From NCBI GenBank assembly GCA_049116335.1, contig JAGDYZ010000012.1, forward strand, positions 310,001 through 374,000: a stretch of DNA of 64,000 nucleotides, in the 5' to 3' direction. The notes under the pieces were generated by a model that searched no databases, had not been told where the DNA came from, and saw nothing but the letters and a program-made list of their open reading frames with translations. Each line of letters begins with the position of its first letter. Within the stretch, counting starts at the first letter, position 1. Source of the DNA: CANMIH01 sp049116335 (GTDB lineage: Bacteria; Pseudomonadota; Alphaproteobacteria; Rhodobacterales; Rhodobacteraceae). Both the position numbers and the translations under genes were made by a program. Positions 16,730 to 24,940 of the stretch are shown in pieces.

Positions 16730-17416
16730 ATGCAGATCTTTGTCGGACTCGGAAATCCGGGCGCAAAATATGAGCGCAACCGCCACAACATTGGCTTTAT
16801 GGCGTTGGATCGCATTGCCGAGGATCACGGATTTGGCCCGTGGAAATCCAAGTTTCAGGGACAAATCAGCGAAGGTCGTCTGGGCGACGACAAGGTTTTG
16901 CTGTTGAAACCCGAAACCTTTATGAATCTGTCTGGCCAATCGGTCGGCGAAGCGATGCGCTTTTACAAATTGACCTCGCAGGACGTAACAGTCTTTCATG
17001 ATGAACTGGATCTGGCGCCCGGCAAATGCAGGGTGAAGATGGGCGGCGGTCATGCGGGCCACAATGGATTGCGGTCGATCCACGCCCATATCACCGAAGC
17101 CTATCAGCGCATTCGTCTCGGCATAGGCCATCCCGGCCGCAAAGAGCTTGTCTCAGCCTATGTGCTGCATGATTTCGCCAAGGCCGACGAAGAGTGGCTT
17201 GATAATCTGCTGCGGGGCATTTGCGACGGGGCACCGGATCTGGCCCGTGGTGAGAACGGTAAATTCCAGAACGCAGTTGCACTTCGCGTCAATCCTCCGC
17301 GCTCGTCGACCACAAAGCCCGCGAAAGCATCTGAGGCCAACAAGGCCGACGCCAAAAAAACACCCAAAGAAGACACACGCAGCCCTCTGCAGAAGCTGGC
17401 CGATAAATTCCGCTAG
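16730..17416 (+). CDS. pth: Peptidyl-tRNA hydrolase
   Basis: A 228-residue Pth. The N-terminus MQIFVGLGNPGAKYERNRHN contains catalytic His19; FMNLSGQSV, FHDELDLAPGK and GGGHAGHNGLRSI are conserved family blocks. It recycles tRNA from dropped-off peptidyl-tRNA. It carries a Lys/Ala-rich tail of about 40 residues after the core, making it longer than enterobacterial Pth (about 190 residues); such tails are common in related alphaproteobacteria. ATG at 16730 with GGAGAG upstream. Confidence 0.97.
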   Translation: MQIFVGLGNPGAKYERNRHNIGFMALDRIAEDHGFGPWKSKFQGQISEGRLGDDKVLLLKPETFMNLSGQSVGEAMRFYKLTSQDVTVFHDELDLAPGKCRVKMGGGHAGHNGLRSIHAHITEAYQRIRLGIGHPGRKELVSAYVLHDFAKADEEWLDNLLRGICDGAPDLARGENGKFQNAVALRVNPPRSSTTKPAKASEANKADAKKTPKEDTRSPLQKLADKFR

Positions 17417-17429
17417 ACCTTCTACGCCT

Positions 17430-17461
17430 GCCTCGTCACCTTACCCATAGGAGGACGAGGC
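17430..17461 (+). promoter_or_regulatory. Hairpin enclosing the ribosome site of the beta-lactamase-fold gene
   Basis: GCCTCGTC (17430-17437) and GACGAGGC (17454-17461) pair perfectly over eight bases. The ribosome site AGGAGG (17449-17454) lies in the 16-base loop and runs into the stem, and the ATG begins at the next base. This could limit translation of the gene at 17462. There is no T-run, so it is not a terminator for pth. Confidence 0.4.
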
Positions 17462-18628
17462 ATGGTAAAACGCGGTATCCGCATAGGTTTGGTGATTTTG
17501 GCGATTGTGGCGGTCGCTGGTATCTGGAAACGACACGAGCTGATGCGGCTCAATGCTGTGCTGTCACTGTTCTCCGAAGACAAAATCGTGTCGAACTTCA
17601 GTTCCATGGGCCAGATTTTCGTCTCGGCCCCCATTCCCGCCACCGGAACCCCGACACCTCTCCCCGAAGCCACCCCCATGCTTTTGCCCGCGGACTGGCA
17701 GGATTGGGTGGACCGTCGTTCGGTCACCGCCGCCGTCGTCGTGAAACAGGGCGCGATTGTCCACGAAAGTTATCACCAAGGGACCGGTCAGCTAGACCAA
17801 CGGATCTCCTGGTCGATGGCCAAATCTTATCTCTCTGCGCTGTTTGGCATCTTGCTGGAACAGGGCGTGATTGGCAGCATCGATGACCCTGTGACAACCT
17901 ATGCGCCGTCTCTCAAAGGCACCGCCTATTCCAAGGCCAGCATCAAAGATGTGCTGCAGATGTCATCCGGAGTTGTCTTTGACGAAGACTATTTGGATTT
18001 CTGGAGCGACATCAACAAAATGGGCCGGATCCTGGCCCTAGGTGGCTCCATGGATGGCTTTGCCGAAGGGCTCAGCGAAACCTTCACCAAACCCGGCACC
18101 GAATGGCAGTATGTCTCGATCGACACCCATGTTCTGGGCATGGTGGTACGAGGTGCCACAGGTCGACCCGTTGCCGAGCTTTTGGGAGAATACATTCTGG
18201 GGCCAATGGGCGCCTATGGAGACCCGCATTATGTTACCGACGGCTATGGCGTGGCCTTTGTGTTGGGCGGGCTGAACCTCACAACGCGAGACTATTCGCG
18301 CTTTGGCGAATTGGTGCGCAATGACGGGGCCTTTCAGGGCCAACAACTGGTGCCAGCCGCATGGCTTGCCCAGAGCATCCAGCCGTCTGCCAATACCAAA
18401 CCCGGCCAAATCCGCTATGGTTATCAATGGTGGATCCCGGAAGACGCCCGATCCGGTGAGGTTTTGGCCCGTGGTGTTTACGGTCAATTCATCTATATCG
18501 ACAAAGAAAATGGTACGGTTGTTGCCATCAACAGCGCCGACCGCCAATTTCGCGACCCCGGTGCCTTTGACGATGCGCTGGAGATGATGCGCCGCCTCGC
18601 GGCTACGCCTGTAAAGGGAAATGGATGA
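17462..18628 (+). CDS. Serine hydrolase, class C beta-lactamase fold
   Basis: A 388-residue protein with an N-terminal membrane anchor or uncleaved signal (residues 7-22) and a beta-lactamase-related domain. Ser118 and Lys121 in SWSMAKSY form the SxxK motif; YVSID near residue 218 stands where the YxN motif of this family usually is. Members include esterases, D-aminopeptidases and peptidoglycan-modifying enzymes; resistance to beta-lactams should not be assumed. It probably acts on the periplasmic side. It overlaps the next gene by four bases (ATGA) and its ribosome site sits in a hairpin loop. Confidence 0.88.
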   Translation: MVKRGIRIGLVILAIVAVAGIWKRHELMRLNAVLSLFSEDKIVSNFSSMGQIFVSAPIPATGTPTPLPEATPMLLPADWQDWVDRRSVTAAVVVKQGAIVHESYHQGTGQLDQRISWSMAKSYLSALFGILLEQGVIGSIDDPVTTYAPSLKGTAYSKASIKDVLQMSSGVVFDEDYLDFWSDINKMGRILALGGSMDGFAEGLSETFTKPGTEWQYVSIDTHVLGMVVRGATGRPVAELLGEYILGPMGAYGDPHYVTDGYGVAFVLGGLNLTTRDYSRFGELVRNDGAFQGQQLVPAAWLAQSIQPSANTKPGQIRYGYQWWIPEDARSGEVLARGVYGQFIYIDKENGTVVAINSADRQFRDPGAFDDALEMMRRLAATPVKGNG

Positions 18629-18996
18629 AGAAAGATCCTTCTATAAACGTATTGGGTGGGGCGCTTGAGCCCTGTTCCTACGCGCCTTTGACCGGATACT
18701 ATCGCGATGGGGCCTGCAACACCTGCGCCGCTGACCACGGAAGCCACACGGTCTGTGCCGTCATGACCGCAGAATTTCTGGCCTATTCGAAATATGTAGG
18801 GAACGATCTGAGCACACCACAGCCCGGTTTCAGCTTCCCCGGCCTCAAACCCGGAGACCGCTGGTGCCTATGCGCCGAACGCTTTCTGCAGGCCCATGAC
18901 GAGGGCTGCGCCCCGGATGTCTCACTAGAAGCCACACATCAGCGCGCGCTTGAAATTGTCTCGCTGGACATTCTGAAAGAGCACCGCTGCAAATAG
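18625..18996 (+). CDS. DUF2237 family protein
   Basis: A 123-residue cytosolic protein with several conserved Cys and Gly blocks of the DUF2237 family: NVLGGALEPCSYAPLTGYYR near residues 8-27, a HTVCAVMTAEFLAYSK stretch, and GLKPGDRWCLCAERF. No enzymatic role is established for the family. The ATGA overlap with the upstream serine hydrolase gene points to co-translation. Confidence 0.88.
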   Translation: MKKDPSINVLGGALEPCSYAPLTGYYRDGACNTCAADHGSHTVCAVMTAEFLAYSKYVGNDLSTPQPGFSFPGLKPGDRWCLCAERFLQAHDEGCAPDVSLEATHQRALEIVSLDILKEHRCK

Positions 18997-19101
18997 ACTT
19001 GGGAAAGCTTGTCCAAAAGACAACCTAACTTGTTATCGGTAATAGGTTGGCGCCGCCCATCTCACACAAAGGAAAACAATCCCAAGATTTATCCACATGG
19101 G

Positions 19102-19605
19102 TCAATTATCTACAACTGTGGTCAAAGGCTCGCCCATAAGGTCATCAATGAACAGGCTCATCAGCTGGGCACGCCCATTAACCTGAGCCTTGCGGTAGAT
19201 CGCATTGGTCTGAGCCTTGACGGTTCCATCTGACGTGCTGCGAATTTGTGTGATCTCAGCGATCGTCAGCCCCTTGATGCACATCAGGGCCACGTCCCGC
19301 TCTGCTGGAGTCAATTTCCATTCAGCAAACCGCTCATCAATGAGCTCTGCAAAAGCCCCTGATGCAAGCCGCAGGCTGTCCTCGGCTTTGGCCTGAGCCT
19401 TGGCGGATTTTCGCAGCAATGAAAACGACACGAATACCCCCAACACGAGGCCGACCGCGGCACCGATCTCAATAAGTTCAAACAAGGCCCATGAAATTGG
19501 CGTGAAAGAGACGCCGATCAGGCTGGTGATGATGTTGAACAGAAAGAAACCGGCGCAGATCAACTGCACCCCAAGCAAAAGGAAAATAGAGAAACGGTCT
19601 CTCAT
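19102..19605 (-). CDS. Membrane-anchored LuxR-type helix-turn-helix regulator
   Basis: A 167-residue protein with two membrane segments (about residues 6-28 and 40-62), a short charged linker (68-78), then a LuxR/GerE-type DNA-binding domain (98-155) including LTPAERDVALMCIKGLTIAE and DGTVKAQTNAIYRKAQVNG. It probably senses an envelope or membrane signal and binds DNA at the membrane. The start is uncertain: ATG at 19605 has GCAGG before it, and an upstream ATG lies at 19635. It follows the acidic secreted-protein gene by about 60 bases and is probably cotranscribed with it. Confidence 0.8.
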   Translation of the reverse strand: MRDRFSIFLLLGVQLICAGFFLFNIITSLIGVSFTPISWALFELIEIGAAVGLVLGVFVSFSLLRKSAKAQAKAEDSLRLASGAFAELIDERFAEWKLTPAERDVALMCIKGLTIAEITQIRSTSDGTVKAQTNAIYRKAQVNGRAQLMSLFIDDLMGEPLTTVVDN

Positions 19606-19666
19606 AGTGCCTGCAATTTTGGTTGCTCCACGCATTTTATACGCATCAGCACCGTGTTTCCGTCGG

Positions 19667-20251
19667 TCAGTGACCGCCACCTGGTCCGGAAGGTCCCGAG
19701 CCGTGACCGCCGCCTGGGCCATCATGATCCGGGCCATCATCCCCGTGACCGTCATCGTGGCCTGGCCCGTCATGGTCTGGCCCGTCGTGATCGGGACCCA
19801 TATCATCGGACCAACCGCCACCATCATCAGACCATTCATCGGAGGCGGCGTCAAAGTGATCTTCATCGAACCCCATGCCTTCATCGGCATGTCTTTGCTC
19901 GTCAAAGTCTTCCAACGTCATCACATCCAAGTCGACATCAGAATTTCGGTCTCGGCGTCGGGCGCGGCGGCGTTCCTGTCGATCCTGCGGATCTGCAGCA
20001 TCGAACGTCTCCGAGCGATCCGTGTAATCTCGCAGCACAACCCCGGTCGAGGGGTTCAGCACCACCTCGCGTTCGCCCTTTTGTCCTTTTGCAACAATGC
20101 GCACACGTCCAAGCCAAGTACGCTGTACTGAAAACTCACGATATCCCAGCTCTGTCAGCTCACGAATGACCTGATCTTTAGCCGTTTGCGCGCAGACAGG
20201 CATACCGCTGGTGCCAAGCACCAATATCGCAGCTGTCAGAACGCGTGTCAT
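19667..20251 (-). CDS. Secreted PepSY-like protein with an Asp/His/Gly/Pro-rich tail
   Basis: A 194-residue protein. Residues 1-22 are a signal peptide (ending VCAQ). Residues 23-80 resemble a small PepSY-like fold (VIRELTELGYREFSVQRTWL, then VVLNPSTGVVLRDY). Residues 81-100 are Arg-rich, and the last 75 are low complexity, with repeated DHDGP, GHDDG and GPGGGH units suited to binding divalent metal ions (inference). The ATG at 20251 is preferred to a GTG at 20254. It lies directly upstream of the membrane LuxR-type regulator. Confidence 0.75.
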   Translation of the reverse strand: MTRVLTAAILVLGTSGMPVCAQTAKDQVIRELTELGYREFSVQRTWLGRVRIVAKGQKGEREVVLNPSTGVVLRDYTDRSETFDAADPQDRQERRRARRRDRNSDVDLDVMTLEDFDEQRHADEGMGFDEDHFDAASDEWSDDGGGWSDDMGPDHDGPDHDGPGHDDGHGDDGPDHDGPGGGHGSGPSGPGGGH

Positions 20252-20845
20252 CACTTCAGGCCCCGATCCGGATCATCATCTCAGGGACATCCGCGTCATT
20301 ACTTTGGACACGGGCATGGGGCACAAGAACCTTGCGCATGATCTTGGTGGTTGTGGTCGCACTTTTGATCGTTGCTACGGTCATTTTGGCCATATGCGTA
20401 GGGGTCATCTGCGTACGAACCGTAGATGTGGTTACCTTCGTTTTCAATGCCTGCTCCTTTATTTTGGTCAGACTGCCTGTGTCTTTTAAAGTGGGCATCC
20501 TGTGCCCATCCTTCACGGGGAACATGGCCTCTCATTCCCCGCTCTGAAATCGATCTGGGGTTTACGATTCGTCAATTAAACCCCGGGCCGACGGCTATAA
20601 ACCAAAGTTTATGAGCCTGTGAACCGCAAAACCGCGCTCGACACGCAGAGTTTCAAGTCACCCCATCTCGCCCCTGAAAAACACACAGGCGCCGCTCTGT
20701 CTCAACAACGCTATGCCCTCGGCATGGTCCGCGCATTTACGCCACAAGTGACGGTACAACAGACGAAAAGACGGCCCCAACAGGAGCCGCCCAAATCATC
20801 TTTCTGTTCACATGTTGTGTGTCAAAGTCTGGGTGTGTGCCACAC
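20252..20845. other. 594-base stretch without a confident gene
   Basis: No reading frame here has both a good start and recognisable protein features. A minus-strand frame from 20498 to 20256 (80 codons, starting MPTLKDTGSLTK) would end just before the PepSY-like gene and could be a small coupled protein, but its Thr/Lys-rich content is unconvincing. Two inverted repeats are present: GGGGTTTA (20557-20564) with TAAACCCC (20577-20584), and ATAAAC-CAAA-GTTTAT (20597-20612). The area probably holds the promoter of the leftward pair. Confidence 0.5.
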
Positions 20846-21679
20846 TCAGGTTGCAGCGCCAGCCACCCGGATGGTCTGGTAGCCAAGATCCTCAAGCGAG
20901 GCCAAGGTCAGCTCACTGAGGACATTGGAAGAGGACAGCAGAGGGGTTCCAATCTCGGTCCCAAACACAGGCTCATCCCAGTGCCCTTCGTCCGAAGCCA
21001 AAGGCACCCCAAAGCTTGAATGTGGATCTGCAGCGGCCTCGGTCGGAAAGGATTCCTGATATTCGGCAATCGCATTGGTTCCCGTAAAGCGGTCACTGCC
21101 ATCGGGGGCCTGCTGTACCAGCCCTTGCAGATCCCAAGTCGTGCCAAACCCTAGGGCATGCAGCATTTCATGGAGGAACAAATCCTCGCCGTAGGTTGCA
21201 AAACTGCTGGATTGAGCATCGGCGGAATCAATGATCACCGAGCCTTCGTTGGGGAGAAGAGATCCGGGTCGCAGGCTATCCGGACCACCCCGGCCCAAGA
21301 CACCACTGATCCCATCAATTGCATCAAGCCTCAGCCCGATCCGGATATCATCAATCCCATTGTGATCCGGAATATCTTCAGTGATCACATCAGACAGTTG
21401 TTCTCCGGCCTGAATTGCCAGATCGCGCACCTCCTCGGTCCAACCTTCCCCCTCAAACACCAATTCGATGTTGAAACCACCCGGGTCGCCGGTGGTGTGT
21501 TCGGTGCCCGCGGGCAATATCACATCGGTGGGATCCGTCGGGGTAACGTCATCTGGCGAGGCCTCACCTTCATCCGCAGCGTCATCACTACCCAGCCCTC
21601 CCACTGCAATGGCAAGGCCGGCTGTCAAGAAGAGAACCAATGCGATCATAAGAGGCACCCGTGGCTGAACGTTAAGCAA
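20846..21679 (-). CDS. Leishmanolysin-like (M8-related) zinc metalloprotease
   Basis: A secreted or membrane-anchored protease of up to 277 residues. An N-terminal hydrophobic segment (11-29) is followed by an acidic linker (30-60). The zinc site is HEMLHALGFG (His170, Glu171, His174), with His233 in DEGHWDEPVFG as the likely third ligand and a Met-containing turn not obvious. Eukaryotic leishmanolysins and bacterial relatives share this layout. The start is unsure: TTG at 21679 gives a normal charged signal, while ATG at 21649 removes it; neither has a good ribosome site. It stands alone. Confidence 0.8.
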   Translation of the reverse strand: MLNVQPRVPLMIALVLFLTAGLAIAVGGLGSDDAADEGEASPDDVTPTDPTDVILPAGTEHTTGDPGGFNIELVFEGEGWTEEVRDLAIQAGEQLSDVITEDIPDHNGIDDIRIGLRLDAIDGISGVLGRGGPDSLRPGSLLPNEGSVIIDSADAQSSSFATYGEDLFLHEMLHALGFGTTWDLQGLVQQAPDGSDRFTGTNAIAEYQESFPTEAAADPHSSFGVPLASDEGHWDEPVFGTEIGTPLLSSSNVLSELTLASLEDLGYQTIRVAGAAT

Positions 21680-21995
21680 GACTTAGCCAGAAAGCCCGCT
21701 TTTCATAAAAAAAGTGTAAAACTCTTCTCGAATTCCCGCAAGAACTTAGAACAAATGCACTCTTGCTCTAGCTTCTCTCGCATTTGAGACGATTTGCTCT
21801 GACTTGTGCGGGTTGAGACATCGCCCCGGCCCTCCGACGCCCAACTTCCTCCACATTCCCGCGTTAACGTTTTCCCATTGTCAGAAGACAGCCCCCGATC
21901 CATGTCCCGTCAGAACGGTGCCGATCTGGATCACGAATTTCGCCCCGTCCGGGGAGGAGGTAGGTATCACCCTGCCCTATCGTGGAGATCGGCAC

Positions 21996-22688
21996 ATGCG
22001 ATATATGATTGCAGAAGGCAGCTGGAGTATGGTGGGCCTGTCCGTTGCCCTGAAAGAAAAGGGCATTTTGCTCACCCGCTGTGAGCAGCCTGAAGATCTG
22101 CTGCTTTATCTTGAGACCTGCCAAACCGATCTTCTGGTGCTGGATGCAGACAATCTACAGCATGAAACCTTTACCCTGAAAGATCTGCGTCTGCGGTTCC
22201 CCGAACTGGCCATCGCAGTCTTGCAACAAACACCAGAACCAGAGTTCATCGTTCGCGCGTTGGATCACGGGGCCGACGCAGTCCTTGATCACTGTGCCCC
22301 CCTTGAAGAAATGAGCGCCCGGCTTCAGGCACTGGCCCGGCGACGCCATGGGTTGGCGCACTCCAAGCTGGTCTTTGGTCCATTTGAAATCGATATCGAT
22401 CTTCGCATGGTCTCAATCCACGGTGAAACCATCAAACTCACCCCGAAACTCTACGAGTTGATGGAATATCTTGCGCTGCGACCCCGCCAATTGGTGTCCC
22501 GCAGCGCCCTGCTTGGGCATGTGTATGGGTTAAACGACGAACCCAATACACGCGTGTTTGATGTCTATATGTGTAATCTTCGATCCATGCTCAAAGCCAC
22601 AGACGGCGAAGTTGAGATCGAAACCGTCCGTGGTGCAGGGTTCCGGCTTCACGTCCCGGATGTGCCTGAAGACGAGGTTGCCGCCTAA
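21996..22688 (+). CDS. OmpR-type response regulator with an atypical receiver domain
   Basis: A 230-residue protein: receiver-like domain (1-115) and winged-helix DNA-binding domain (125-220) with LTPKLYELMEYLALRPRQLV and the end RGAGFRLH. Asp50 in LLVLDAD stands at the phosphorylation position, but the pair of acidic residues usually found after the first beta strand is missing (MRYMIAEGSW), so normal phosphorylation is doubtful. No histidine kinase lies beside it. Such orphan regulators control flagella or the cell cycle in some alphaproteobacteria, but that is only a possibility here. ATG at 21996 follows TGGAG. It overlaps the convergent gene by four bases. Confidence 0.82.
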   Translation: MRYMIAEGSWSMVGLSVALKEKGILLTRCEQPEDLLLYLETCQTDLLVLDADNLQHETFTLKDLRLRFPELAIAVLQQTPEPEFIVRALDHGADAVLDHCAPLEEMSARLQALARRRHGLAHSKLVFGPFEIDIDLRMVSIHGETIKLTPKLYELMEYLALRPRQLVSRSALLGHVYGLNDEPNTRVFDVYMCNLRSMLKATDGEVEIETVRGAGFRLHVPDVPEDEVAA

Positions 22689-23002
22689 TAGGTGGCCGCC
22701 ACATCATAGAGCACCGGCTCAAAACTCCGGCAGAGTTCAGAAATTTCGCGGTTGCGACGGCGCATCTCGGACGACCGCAACATTGCCAAAAAATCATCGC
22801 GTTTTGCCCATTGTGAATAATTGGCAATGCGCGTTTGCGCGTCATTTACATGCAGTCCTGCCGCGATAAACCCCGGCTGCTTTGAAATGAAGGTGGCATA
22901 GGCATCCTGCAACGCATCCAGCAGATCCTGGCAGGCGCCGGGGCTGGTTTCAAATGTGGTCACAACGGTCTGGATATCTGGGTTGATGGCAATGTTTGGC
23001 AT
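22685..23002 (-). CDS. Small ABM-type (quinol monooxygenase-like) protein
   Basis: A 105-residue single-domain protein resembling the antibiotic biosynthesis monooxygenase group: TVVTTFETSPGACQDLLDAL near residues 12-31, QPGFIAAGLHVND (42-54) and NYSQWAKRDDFLAML (61-75) fit the two-strand, helix, strand pattern with the conserved Trp. Function is unknown; no cofactor site is visible. It is convergent with the OmpR-type regulator, overlapping its end by four bases. Confidence 0.75.
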   Translation of the reverse strand: MPNIAINPDIQTVVTTFETSPGACQDLLDALQDAYATFISKQPGFIAAGLHVNDAQTRIANYSQWAKRDDFLAMLRSSEMRRRNREISELCRSFEPVLYDVAATY

Positions 23003-23238
23003 ATGGCTAACGTCCCTTCAGCTTCTGCGCACCCCACAGGCCAATTGGCCCGGGACTGATCGGGCACCCTGTCCCGATGCGCAGCCCAAGGGGGGCTACC
23101 CCCGTCATAGTGACAAGCTTTCACCATCTGTCCACCCCCTGAAACTTTTTCACGAGGGGGTGCACAAACGCCAAGATACGGCTAAGATCACTTCCAAGAG
23201 CCCATAAATGGGCCAGTCTTGGTCAGTACAGGTCCGTC

Positions 23239-23946
23239 ATGAGCAGCACCCAACGTATCGAAGATACTCTTCGAGAAACAATTATTTCGCGTCCAGATAT
23301 GATTCTGGATGACAAAGATCTGATGCAAGCACTGATCGCGGCCAACGAACGGGCCATGGGCGGCAATATCATCGATCTGCGCGGCATCGCGATGGAACGT
23401 CTTGAAGCGCGTCTGGATCGCCTTGAGGACACACATCGGTCTGTCATCGCCGCCGCATATGAAAATCTGGCAGGCACCAATCAGATCCACCGCGCTATTC
23501 TGCGCATGCTGGACCCGATTGAATTTGAATCCTTCCTCAAAGATCTGGGCAATGATGTCTCGCAGATCCTGCGTGTGGATGTGATCCGTCTGGTTCTCGA
23601 GACTCAGCAGGATGACAGCGCCCCAGTGATCCAGAAACTGGGCGATGTTCTGACCGTTGCAGACCCCGGGTTTGCGGCTACATATGTCGGCGGAGATAGC
23701 GACGCACCCCTGAAACAGGTCACTCTGCGGCAGATGGCACATGGGGATGCGCGCGTGTACGGCGACAAAGCCGAATGGATTCGCTCTGAAGCCTGTTTGC
23801 AGCTCGACTTTGGCGCAGGTCGGCTTCCCGGTCTTCTGGTGATGGGCTCCGAAGACCCACATCAATTCACCGCGCAACAGGGCACCGATCTTTTGGCCTT
23901 TTTCGCAGGCGTATTTGAACGGGCCATGCGTCGCTGGCTGTCGTGA
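23239..23946 (+). CDS. DUF484 family protein
   Basis: A 235-residue protein with an N-terminal helical region (TLRETIISRPDMILDDKDLM, 10-29, and a coiled segment at 50-65) and a GAF-like C-terminal part, as in DUF484. The gene stands directly before xerC, overlapping it by four bases (GTGA), an arrangement conserved in many proteobacteria, but the role is not known. Confidence 0.88.
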   Translation: MSSTQRIEDTLRETIISRPDMILDDKDLMQALIAANERAMGGNIIDLRGIAMERLEARLDRLEDTHRSVIAAAYENLAGTNQIHRAILRMLDPIEFESFLKDLGNDVSQILRVDVIRLVLETQQDDSAPVIQKLGDVLTVADPGFAATYVGGDSDAPLKQVTLRQMAHGDARVYGDKAEWIRSEACLQLDFGAGRLPGLLVMGSEDPHQFTAQQGTDLLAFFAGVFERAMRRWLS

Positions 23947-24875
23947 GCGCAGTCCTGATATCATCTGCGGCGCGTGATGCGCTGCAGGGGTGGCTGGATA
24001 TGATGCGCGCTTTGAAGGCGTCCTCTGAAAACACGCTGACCGCCTATCGCTCGGATGTTCTTGATTTCATTTCCTTTCTGACCCTGCATCACGCGGAGCC
24101 TCAGGGTTTGACCCCTCTGAAACGTGTCGCCACTGCGGACATGCGATCCTGGATGGCGCATCTTCGCGCCGGTGGGGCCGGATCGCGCAGCGTGGCGCGC
24201 AAATTGTCCGCGGTAAAAAGCTTTTATCGATGGCTGGCCGAGCGCGAAGGGTTTGAACCCACGGCCGTTTTGTTGACCCGCGCACCCAAGTTTCAAAACA
24301 AGCTTCCGCGCCCCCTTTCAGAAGAGGCTGCGCGCAAACTTATCGACATGGTGGATATTCAGTCCTCAGAGCCCTGGATCAATGCCCGCGATGTGGCTGT
24401 GGTCACCCTGCTCTATGGCTGCGGGCTGCGGATTTCCGAAGCTCTTGGCTTGACCGGCCGTGATCTGCCGGTGGGAGAGACCCTGCGCATTCTGGGCAAA
24501 GGCAACAAAGAGCGGATTGTCCCGGTGATTCCCGTCGCCCGGCGCGCGGTGGACACCTATGTGGCGCAATGCCCCTATGATATTGGCCACAATGAACCAG
24601 TGTTTCGTGGCAAACGTGGGGGCGCGCTCAATCCGCGCATGATCAGCAAGGTCATCCAACAGGCGCGCATGCAGCTTGGCCTGCCCTCAAGCGCCACGCC
24701 CCATGCCATGCGGCACAGTTTTGCAACGCATCTCCTCTCGGCCGGGGGCGATCTGCGTAGCATTCAAGAGCTTCTGGGCCACGCCTCTTTGTCGACAACC
24801 CAGGCCTATACCGCGGTAGATCAAGCCCGCCTCTTGCAAGTCTACGAGGCGAGCCACCCCAAAGCGCAGGGCTAG
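23943..24875 (+). CDS. xerC: Tyrosine recombinase XerC
   Basis: A 310-residue site-specific recombinase. N-terminal SAM-like core-binding domain (10-105), catalytic domain (125-300) with Arg163 (GCGLRISEAL), Lys187 (GKGNKE), His254 and Arg257 (HAMRHSF), His280 (LLGHASL) and nucleophile Tyr289 (TTQAYT). Together with XerD it resolves chromosome dimers at dif. Pairing with DUF484 supports XerC rather than a phage integrase. GTG start overlaps the previous stop. Confidence 0.95.
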   Translation: MSAVLISSAARDALQGWLDMMRALKASSENTLTAYRSDVLDFISFLTLHHAEPQGLTPLKRVATADMRSWMAHLRAGGAGSRSVARKLSAVKSFYRWLAEREGFEPTAVLLTRAPKFQNKLPRPLSEEAARKLIDMVDIQSSEPWINARDVAVVTLLYGCGLRISEALGLTGRDLPVGETLRILGKGNKERIVPVIPVARRAVDTYVAQCPYDIGHNEPVFRGKRGGALNPRMISKVIQQARMQLGLPSSATPHAMRHSFATHLLSAGGDLRSIQELLGHASLSTTQAYTAVDQARLLQVYEASHPKAQG

Positions 24876-24940
24876 TTGCCTTTTATTGGGCTGGGTGGTT
24901 TTCTGGCGCAAAATCTATTGCGTCATCACAGGATCTTTCC

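Noticed and set aside
17462..18628. Beta-lactamase-fold protein as an antibiotic resistance gene
   Set aside because: It has the SxxK motif only; the YxN motif is altered, and the family is mostly esterases and peptidases.
20299..20535. A 78-codon minus-strand frame ending in CAPCPCPK
   Set aside because: Its ATG has no properly spaced ribosome site, it overlaps a competing frame, and its composition gives no family clue.
23943..24875. XerC-like gene as a phage or island integrase
   Set aside because: It is coupled to DUF484, the standard chromosomal context, and no tRNA, attachment repeats or phage genes are near.
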